DNA of 11,758 nucleotides from Planctomycetaceae bacterium TMED10 (GTDB lineage: Bacteria; Planctomycetota; Planctomycetia; Pirellulales; UBA7805). Made by a program: the position numbers and the translations under genes. The stretch spans positions 223,918 to 235,675 of the forward strand of contig NHBP01000008.1 in NCBI GenBank assembly GCA_002168195.1, in the 5' to 3' direction. Below, one piece after another: positions 7,243 to 11,758 of the stretch. Position 1 is the stretch's first letter, and each line of letters begins with the position of its first letter. The notes beneath the pieces are model-generated. The model did not search any database. It saw only the letters and a program-made list of their open reading frames with translations, and was not told the origin of the DNA.

Positions 7243-7938
7243 TTGGATGCTTTAGATGTGTTGATCGTGGCTCCCCACCCTGATGATGCTGAATTGGGAA
7301 TGGGTGGTTCGATTCTGAAGTTGAAACAGGAAGGGCTTCGAGTGGGTGTTTTAGACCTGACAAGTGGCGAACCAACACCCCATGGCTCGGAGGAGATCCG
7401 GCGCTTGGAGACAGTCAATGCCACCGAGGCGCTTCAGCTTGATTTACGCGAAAACCTGGGACTGCCAAATCGTAGCCTGGAAGCGAACCTTGAATCGCGA
7501 CATCAATTGGCTGGCTTTATTCGTCAAACAAGACCCCGTTGGCTATTTGCACCTTATTGGGTGGATGCCCATCCGGATCATGTTGCCGCAACGGAATTAG
7601 TGGAAGGGGCACGGTTTTGGGCGAAGCTCACCAAAACAGATCTCCCTGGTGAACCCTGGCACCCGGAAAGAATTTTTAATTATTTTTCAATCCATTTGAA
7701 GCTCGTGCCCCAACCGGCATTTGTGGTTGATATCAGCCAGCAGTGGTCGCAGAAGTTGCATGCCATAAAATGCTATCAGAGTCAATTTGCGATGGGATCC
7801 CGAGCTGAATCGCCAACGTTTTTCGATCAGTTAGAGTCCGAGGCAGCGTACTGGGGCAAATCGATCGGCACGGCTTATGGAGAGCCTTTTGCGAGTCGTG
7901 AACCGGTGGGCCTTTCTGACCTTAACTCTCTCGTTTAG
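7243..7938 (+). CDS. bshB1: PIG-L family deacetylase, BshB1-like
   Basis: Predicted zinc-dependent N-acetylglucosaminyl-malate deacetylase of bacillithiol synthesis, or a close relative acting on another N-acetyl sugar; 231 residues, cytoplasmic. The opening (LDVLIVA, then [14 protein letters not shown]) carries zinc ligands H12 and D15 with catalytic D14. HPDH (110-113) supplies the other histidine and follows FAPYWVDA, as in BshB1. Further BshB1-like traits are [10 protein letters not shown] (34-43), RENLGLPNR (69-77), FVVDIS (160-165) and AIKCYQSQF (174-182). The start is TTG at 7243: the frame opens at 7183 with no in-frame ATG or GTG before it, and GCGAGGG (7228-7234) could serve as an SD. 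No bshA or bshC is in the window, so the pathway link rests on family resemblance. It is divergent from the M32 peptidase and followed by a long non-coding gap. Confidence 0.88.
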   Translation: MDALDVLIVAPHPDDAELGMGGSILKLKQEGLRVGVLDLTSGEPTPHGSEEIRRLETVNATEALQLDLRENLGLPNRSLEANLESRHQLAGFIRQTRPRWLFAPYWVDAHPDHVAATELVEGARFWAKLTKTDLPGEPWHPERIFNYFSIHLKLVPQPAFVVDISQQWSQKLHAIKCYQSQFAMGSRAESPTFFDQLESEAAYWGKSIGTAYGEPFASREPVGLSDLNSLV

Positions 7939-8009
7939 GGCGTCACACACGTCTTTCAAGCTTAATGAGGCTTTCCACGGTCTTCATTCATCGCATGTCT
8001 CTCCCTGCC

Positions 8010-8190
8010 TGCAAGCAGTAGTGGGGCTGTCTGTAGCGACTGTGCCGATAAAGCCTGCACTACGGTTTATGTGCTTGCAATCATCCCAATTTTTCGTGCC
8101 GGATCGATAAGACTGAAAATCCGGAGTAACGGGACGAGGCCTGAATGGTCGATAAAAAGCTTGGTGCCGGTTGCACCAACATTCTTTATC
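8010..8190 (+). ncRNA. Candidate structured RNA: three consecutive stem-loops in a gene-free gap
   Basis: The 314-bp gap 7939-8252 has no credible gene but is dense in perfect inverted repeats. Stem 1: TGCAAGCA (8010-8017) pairs with TGCTTGCA (8072-8079), continued on the 5' side without a break by GTAGTG (8018-8023) with CACTAC (8058-8063), leaving an 8-nt bulge on the 3' side. GGCT (8025-8028) with AGCC (8052-8055) extends it inward. Stem 2: CCGGAT (8099-8104) with ATCCGG (8119-8124). Stem 3: GATAAA (8151-8156) with TTTATC (8185-8190), enclosing TTGGTGC (8161-8167) with GCACCAA (8173-8179). It matches no RNA family I recognise (not tRNA, tmRNA, SRP RNA, RNase P RNA or a familiar riboswitch). 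It could be the 3' UTR of the deacetylase, a free small RNA, or a leader of the small protein/xerC operon. The strand is assumed, not shown. Confidence 0.4.
8151..8190. terminator. Terminator-like hairpin, best on the minus strand
   Basis: The 7-bp stem TTGGTGC/GCACCAA has a 5-nt loop. On the minus strand it is followed by GC and then TTTTTATC, a classical intrinsic-terminator layout. On the plus strand it is followed by CATTCTTTATC, a poorer U-tract, so it may be bidirectional. No annotated minus-strand gene ends here: the plus reading would close the candidate RNA at 8010-8190, and the minus reading would end an antisense transcript from within the small protein/xerC operon. Confidence 0.4.
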
Positions 8191-8238
8191 ACACGCCTAA
8201 CCAAACGCTTTTCCGGGCACTGTCTTGAAGGCGGACAT

Positions 8239-8244
8239 AGGAGA
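8239..8244 (+). promoter_or_regulatory. Strong Shine-Dalgarno sequence for the 79-aa protein
   Basis: AGGAGA lies 8 nt before the GTG at 8253 and fixes that start. It is the best-placed ribosome binding site in a window where most starts lack one. Confidence 0.7.
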
Positions 8245-8252
8245 TCATAATC

Positions 8253-8492
8253 GTGTCTCAGGATATTAATGTGTTAGCCATGGTGAAAGGGAACGAGCGT
8301 TACGTTTTTCTATTTGACGATGAGAGCCGTGCCGAAACGCTCCGTTTGCTGGGTCGATACGCCTCGAATCCGGAGTTGAGTTTTACCTGGCAAGATGCTG
8401 CTGTTCTCAGCCAACGTATTCGCCAAGAAGCTCCGGTCAGCGACAAGAGATTCGACTTGCCTCTTCCGCTGGATCAGGATGATTTGCTCTAA
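8253..8492 (+). CDS. Small protein of unknown function preceding xerC
   Basis: A 79-residue cytoplasmic protein that I cannot assign to a named family. It is supported as a real gene by the AGGAGA site before its GTG start, balanced composition and close linkage to xerC (32 bp between stop and start). The N-terminal half (INVLAMVKGNERYVFLFDD) looks like two beta strands. The middle (ESRAETLRLLGRYASNPE, about 24-41) reads as a helix, WQDAAVLSQRIRQEAP (46-61) as a second helix, and the tail is acidic (LPLPLDQDDLL). No signal peptide, membrane segment or Cys/His metal site is seen. It resembles small proteins I associate with planctomycete genomes, but this is from memory and unverified. Co-transcription suggests a link to recombination or cell division, or simply shared expression. 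No function can be stated. Confidence 0.78.
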   Translation: MSQDINVLAMVKGNERYVFLFDDESRAETLRLLGRYASNPELSFTWQDAAVLSQRIRQEAPVSDKRFDLPLPLDQDDLL

Positions 8493-8524
8493 AACATTTC
8501 ATTATTCCCACGGCCTTCTGAATA

Positions 8525-9424
8525 ATGCGCACGGCCATCGAAAGATTTATTGAGTATCTCCGGGTTGAGCGCAATGCGTCACCTCTCACACTCAAGAGCT
8601 ATGAAGAAGATTTAATTGCTCTCGTGCTGTATCTGGAAGAGGTCGAAGAGCGGCCCGTTAAAATCGTTGAAGTGACTACACTGAGCCTTCGTCGCTTCAT
8701 TGCTCAGTTGCAGGAAGAAGGCTATGCAAAATCAACGATCTCCCGGAAACTAGCCTGCCTTCGCAGTTGCTTTCGCTTTGCAGTTCGAGAGGGATGGATC
8801 GAAGCAAATATTGCAAAGCCACTAAGAAATCCACGTGCCGGTAGGAAGTTGCCGCATTTTCTTTCGGCCGAAGAGATTGCAAAACTCCTCGAAAGTCCTC
8901 CCTCCACCACCTCCTCCGGATTGCGCGATCGGGCAATTTTAGAAACCATGTATTCCTCAGGCCTTCGAGTCAGTGAACTGGTCGGGCTAGGTTTGGAAGA
9001 CATCGATTTTCCTGCGGGCCTCATTCGCGTGCGTGGAAAAGGACGTAAAGAACGTTTATCCCCGTTGGGTTCCTATGCGCAAAAAGCGCTAAAAAAATGG
9101 ATCGCCAAACGAAAACCAGATCCCAAAGCCGGTGAAGATCATACGTCGGCTGTATTTCTTAATCGGTTTGGCCGGCGACTGACTTCGCGGAGTGTTGGGC
9201 GGATGTTGGAAAAATGTCTCAAACAGTGTGGACTTGATCAGCGAACCAGCCCCCACACTTTACGGCATAGTTTTGCGACGCATTTACTGGATCGAGGTGC
9301 CGACATCCGTAGTGTGCAGGAGTTATTGGGGCATAAAAGTCTGATCACGACTCAAATCTATACCCATGTCAGTACGACCCGATTACGCGAAGTCTATGAG
9401 ACGGCCCACCCTCGAGCCGGATGA
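8525..9424 (+). CDS. xerC: Tyrosine site-specific recombinase of the XerC/XerD type
   Basis: Catalyses strand exchange at dif sites to resolve chromosome dimers, normally as a XerC-XerD heterotetramer at the division septum. The 299 residues match the usual Xer length of about 300. The N-terminal SAM-like core-binding domain covers about 1-95 (FIEYLRVERNASPLTLKSY). The catalytic domain has the full set R148 (SSGLRVSEL), K172 (GKGRKER), H244 and R247 (HTLRHSFATHLL), H270 (LLGHKSL) and nucleophile Y279 (TTQIYTHVS). The C-terminus VYETAHPRA resembles XerC more than XerD, but one gene in isolation does not settle which. No phage or integron genes accompany it, so a housekeeping Xer role is more likely than a mobile-element integrase. 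It starts at ATG without an SD, 32 bp after the small protein, which suggests one operon. It converges on the response regulator, 21 bp away. Confidence 0.94.
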   Translation: MRTAIERFIEYLRVERNASPLTLKSYEEDLIALVLYLEEVEERPVKIVEVTTLSLRRFIAQLQEEGYAKSTISRKLACLRSCFRFAVREGWIEANIAKPLRNPRAGRKLPHFLSAEEIAKLLESPPSTTSSGLRDRAILETMYSSGLRVSELVGLGLEDIDFPAGLIRVRGKGRKERLSPLGSYAQKALKKWIAKRKPDPKAGEDHTSAVFLNRFGRRLTSRSVGRMLEKCLKQCGLDQRTSPHTLRHSFATHLLDRGADIRSVQELLGHKSLITTQIYTHVSTTRLREVYETAHPRAG

Positions 9425-9445
9425 CGCTTAAAAACGCCTTTTGCT

Positions 9446-10075
9446 TTAGACCAGATTTCTGCGGACCGCCCAAACGGCAGCTTGGGTGCGGTCAGAGACT
9501 CTGATTTTCCGCAGAATATTCTGCACGTGCTCTTTGACGGTTTCAATGCTGATGCCCAAGGAGTTTGCAATCTCACGATTGCTCAGTCCCAAGGCAATAT
9601 GTCTCAAAACCTGAGATTCGCGGTTGGTTAAGGCAACATCGTCGCCGGCCCCTTTTTTTGATTCCAGCGTGGCTGCAATGTTATAGAGCAGTCCCACTTC
9701 AATGGGCGATTCTCCACGGGCGGCTGCCGAAACCACTCGCACTAAATCGTCTCGACTGGTGCCTTTGGTCACGTAGTCACACGCCCCCAGGGCATGGGCT
9801 CGAGCCACATAGGTAGGATTATCGTAAGTAGAGAGAATAACCACAGGCGTTTGTGGTTGCACTTGCCTGATTTCTTCCAGCGCCTCAAGGCCACTACTTT
9901 CATTCATCCGTACATCCAGGAGCACCACGTCGGGTTGTTTCGCGACCGTTTCCGCCACAGCATCTTTGGCATTACTGGCAACTGCGATCACAGAGATTTC
10001 GGTTCCCGAAAATAATTCATCGAGTCCACTGCGAATCATCGGATGATCATCTGCAATGAGAACAGAAATTGCCAT
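9446..10075 (-). CDS. NarL/FixJ-type response regulator (REC + LuxR helix-turn-helix)
   Basis: Two-component DNA-binding regulator, 209 residues from ATG 10075 (MAISVLIADDHPMIRSGL, the standard start; the frame extends to 10135 but the added residues do not look like a REC start). The receiver domain (about 3-118) keeps the acidic pair D9/D10, phospho-acceptor D54 in LLDVRM, switch T83 and K104. The LuxR-type DNA-binding domain (about 147-205) has LTNRESQVLRHIALGLSNRE followed by IANSLGISIETVKEHVQNIL. Phosphorylation should promote dimerisation and promoter binding. No histidine kinase is present in the window, so the cognate sensor must be elsewhere. It is divergent from the NtrC-type gene across a 511-bp gap. 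A 7-bp inverted repeat lies 40-66 bp upstream of its start. Targets are unknown. Confidence 0.93.
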   Translation of the reverse strand: MAISVLIADDHPMIRSGLDELFSGTEISVIAVASNAKDAVAETVAKQPDVVLLDVRMNESSGLEALEEIRQVQPQTPVVILSTYDNPTYVARAHALGACDYVTKGTSRDDLVRVVSAAARGESPIEVGLLYNIAATLESKKGAGDDVALTNRESQVLRHIALGLSNREIANSLGISIETVKEHVQNILRKIRVSDRTQAAVWAVRRNLV

Positions 10076-10114
10076 CAGACTCTTTCTTACCTTTTCAGAG
10101 GCGCAAATCTTCAA

Positions 10115-10141
10115 GTAGAAGCAGCAAAACGCCACTTCTAC
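10115..10141. promoter_or_regulatory. Perfect 7-bp inverted repeat upstream of the NarL-type regulator gene
   Basis: GTAGAAG (10115-10121) and CTTCTAC (10135-10141) flank a 13-bp centre and sit 40-66 bp upstream of the response-regulator ATG. This could be an autoregulatory operator or a 5' UTR hairpin. LuxR-type regulators bind dyads, but the half-sites here are 20 bp apart centre to centre, wider than NarL heptamer pairs. Confidence 0.33.
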
Positions 10142-10269
10142 CGGGGTGGGGGATCAAAGGTGTTCATTAAGAACGGAAGGTAAATTTCATTATGTATCAG
10201 ATGGTGGAATATCGAAAGAGGGACAACCGAGAGGATAATGCGTATTTTGGATTGATTCTTTATCTTTTG

Positions 10270-10343
10270 AGGCATTTGCTCTCCATCGACGTGTTGTGAT
10301 GCCTGGGGAAAGGACACCCCAGGCGATGATCCCTGGAAACAGG
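10270..10343 (+). other. Cluster of strong and mutually exclusive hairpins in a 511-bp gene-free gap
   Basis: The gap 10076-10586 has no gene I can support. GCCTGGGG (10301-10308) and CCCCAGGC (10317-10324) form a perfect 8-bp, GC-rich stem with an 8-nt loop. AGGCAT (10270-10275) can instead pair with ATGCCT (10299-10304), which overlaps the first arm. CCAGG (10319-10323) can also pair with CCTGG (10332-10336), which otherwise lies in a small stem CCTG/CAGG (10332-10343) closed by a GAAA tetraloop. Competing pairings of this kind are typical of attenuators, but no T-run follows. The rest of the gap shows only a weak promoter at 10419-10447 and the dyad at 10115-10141. Confidence 0.3.
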
Positions 10344-10418
10344 TCCGAGCTGACTTTAATGATCCGCGCGATTTTAACGCCCAAAACAAATATTCAGCCA
10401 AATAAACTACGGGATCTT

Positions 10419-10447
10419 TTGACGTGTCTGGTCTTTCGACGTACATA
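10419..10447 (+). promoter_or_regulatory. Weak candidate promoter for the NtrC-type gene, with a short direct repeat
   Basis: TTGACG (10419-10424; five of six) is followed at 17 bp by TACATA (10442-10447; three of six). TTTTGACGT (10417-10425) recurs as TTTCGACGT (10434-10442), a 17-bp period that could be a regulator site. Transcription would start near 10455, giving a 5' UTR of about 130 nt. I found no GG-N10-GC sigma-54 element placed to drive this gene. Confidence 0.27.
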
Positions 10448-10586
10448 AATAACATCACAGCTTATGACTCCCCCAAGCTTTGGTACTGATAGTCGGTAAG
10501 CCACACGTTTGCTCTTTGAGCGGTCGTTTTGTGGTTACCTGCGAATAGACAAATTCAGCACACGATGCTTAAAGGGGAACAAGAGA

Positions 10587-11758
10587 ATGAGCAAAGGTTC
10601 AATCCTTTTGGTGGATGACGATCTTCACGTTTTAAAATCCACCGCTTCCTGGCTAAAAGAAATCGGATTTACGGTCACTGAAGTTGCCAAACTTTCGACC
10701 GCGCAGGATGCAATCCACCGCTCACGGTTCGATGTGGTGGTCTCGGATATTCGCCTGGAAGATGGCGAAGGGTTTGAATTACTCGCTGAATCACAAAAAT
10801 TGGATTACGCGTTGCCTGTGATTCTCTTCACCGGTTACGGAACACTCGATACCGCGGTGGAGGCTATTCGCCAGGGCGCGTTCGATTTTCTTTCCAAACC
10901 CCTGATGGATGACGAACTTTTGAGCGCCATCGAGCGAGCTGTGGCGCAGAGTTCACCCCAGCAAACGGGCGATCAGACAAGGTGTCAAACCAATCAGCAG
11001 CAGCCGCGGCAAAATAGCGAGAGTGTAAATCCGCAGCGAATCAAAGGAATCGAAACCGACGCTTTGCATTCGCGTGACCCGGAAATGCAAAATATTTTTG
11101 AAGTCATTGAGACAATTGCAGACACCAAAACAACGGTTCTGATTACGGGCGAGAGTGGTACCGGAAAATCCCGAATCGCCCGAGAAATTCATCAGCGAAG
11201 CTCCCGTTGCAATGGACCTTTTATTGAAGTCGCTTGTGGCGCGCTTCCAGAGACGCTTCTCGAGAGCGAACTCTTTGGTCATGTGAGGGGCGCATTTACC
11301 GACGCACATGCCGATAAAGATGGAAAATTTCACCAAGCTGAGGGCGGAACTATTTTTCTGGATGAAATCGCCACGGCAAGTCCGGCGATGCAAGTCAAAC
11401 TACTGAGAGTGCTTCAGGAATTTCAGTTTGAGAAGATCGGCGGCACGCAAACTTTTAACGCCGATACGCGGGTCATCTTAGCAACCAATGAAAATTTAAA
11501 TGACTTGGTTGCCAAGGGTCAGTTTCGGGAAGATCTTTTTTACCGGATCAACGTGATTCATCTGGAATTACCTCCTCTGCGAGCGCGAGCGGCAGATATT
11601 CCGTTTCTAGCAGACTTCTTTCTTGAAAAACTCGGCGAGGAGCTCGGCAAATCGGTGGACCGTTTCTCACCAGAGGCGATGCATCATCTGGAAACGCATC
11701 CCCTGCCGGGCAACATTCGGGAACTGCAGAATATCATTGAGCGGGCCATTTTACTTGG
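10587..11758 (+). CDS. NtrC-family sigma-54-dependent response regulator (3' end outside window)
   Basis: Two-component activator that uses ATP hydrolysis to open sigma-54 promoters; 390 complete codons are visible. The receiver domain (about 5-118) has D10/D11/D12, phospho-acceptor D54 (VVSDIRL), T82 and K104. A Gln-rich, presumably flexible linker spans about 121-150. The AAA+ domain (from about 158) shows Walker A GESGTGKS (188-195), Walker B GTIFLDE (254-260), arginine-finger region REDLFYR (314-320) and sensor II in LPGNIREL (374-381). The sigma-54 contact loop reads GAFTDA (235-240) instead of GAFTGA. The C-terminal Fis-type DNA-binding domain, expected next, is beyond the window. The ATG at 10587 follows AAGGGG (10572-10577) and a purine-rich AAGAGA. 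No kinase is adjacent within the window; it is divergent from the NarL-type regulator. Confidence 0.93.
   Translation, partial: MSKGSILLVDDDLHVLKSTASWLKEIGFTVTEVAKLSTAQDAIHRSRFDVVVSDIRLEDGEGFELLAESQKLDYALPVILFTGYGTLDTAVEAIRQGAFDFLSKPLMDDELLSAIERAVAQSSPQQTGDQTRCQTNQQQPRQNSESVNPQRIKGIETDALHSRDPEMQNIFEVIETIADTKTTVLITGESGTGKSRIAREIHQRSSRCNGPFIEVACGALPETLLESELFGHVRGAFTDAHADKDGKFHQAEGGTIFLDEIATASPAMQVKLLRVLQEFQFEKIGGTQTFNADTRVILATNENLNDLVAKGQFREDLFYRINVIHLELPPLRARAADIPFLADFFLEKLGEELGKSVDRFSPEAMHHLETHPLPGNIRELQNIIERAILL

Noticed and set aside
7877..8110. Open frame of 77 codons overlapping the end of the bshB1-like gene
   Set aside because: It starts inside that gene in another frame, has no SD, shows unconvincing composition and runs through the structured repeats.
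8162..8175. TGG...TTGCA resembling a sigma-54 promoter
   Set aside because: GG and GC are separated by 8 bp rather than the required 10, and the bases belong to the hairpin at 8161-8179.
8195..8201. GCCTAAC near a tyrosine recombinase gene, matching the RYYYAAC core of integron attC sites
   Set aside because: No partner GTTRRRY follows at the right distance with flanking complementary arms, and the recombinase is Xer-like without an IntI insertion.
10138..10458. Minus-strand frame of 106 codons in the long gap
   Set aside because: No SD, no recognisable domain, atypical composition, and it spans the strong hairpins; more likely non-coding.

Overview
The window reads as ordinary chromosomal DNA of roughly balanced GC content from a bacterium that uses Shine-Dalgarno (SD) sequences only sporadically. 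The gene set points to Planctomycetota: a secreted DUF1573 protein, an atypical Hsp70 with an acidic tail, a PhyH-type dioxygenase, a BshB1-like deacetylase, and XerC behind a small conserved-looking protein. This assignment is inferred from gene content, not proven. No insertion sequence, prophage, CRISPR array, tRNA or rRNA gene is visible.

Layout. (1) 1-957, plus strand: a membrane-anchored LCMT-type methyltransferase, cut by the left edge. (2) 1038-1892, minus strand: an Fe(II)/2-oxoglutarate dioxygenase of the phytanoyl-CoA dioxygenase family. (3) 1893-2157: a divergent control region with a consensus -10 for the dioxygenase, an 8-bp perfect dyad, and a promoter placed so that the Hsp70 mRNA may be leaderless. 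(4) 2158-4053: an Hsp70 whose helical lid is replaced by an acidic tail. (5) 4054-4347: a non-coding gap with nested inverted repeats and an orphan SD. (6) 4348-5451: an exported DUF1573 protein. (7) 5485-7002, minus strand: an M32 carboxypeptidase with all family motifs. (8) 7243-7938: a BshB1-like PIG-L deacetylase. (9) 7939-8252: a non-coding gap holding three successive stem-loops, the best candidate here for an undescribed structured RNA. (10) 8253-8492 and 8525-9424: a 79-aa protein of unknown function and a XerC-type recombinase, probably co-transcribed. (11) 9446-10075, minus strand: a NarL/LuxR response regulator. (12) 10076-10586: a long non-coding gap with several hairpins. (13) 10587-11758: an NtrC-type sigma-54 activator, cut by the right edge.

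The genes do not form one pathway. Links the sequence supports are the divergent dioxygenase/Hsp70 pair sharing a motif at both promoters, the small protein/xerC pair, and two divergent response regulators with no histidine kinase inside the window. The protein-coding content belongs mostly to known families. The novelty lies in the structured non-coding stretches (8010-8190 above all), the Hsp70 tail and the dyad in front of hsp70.
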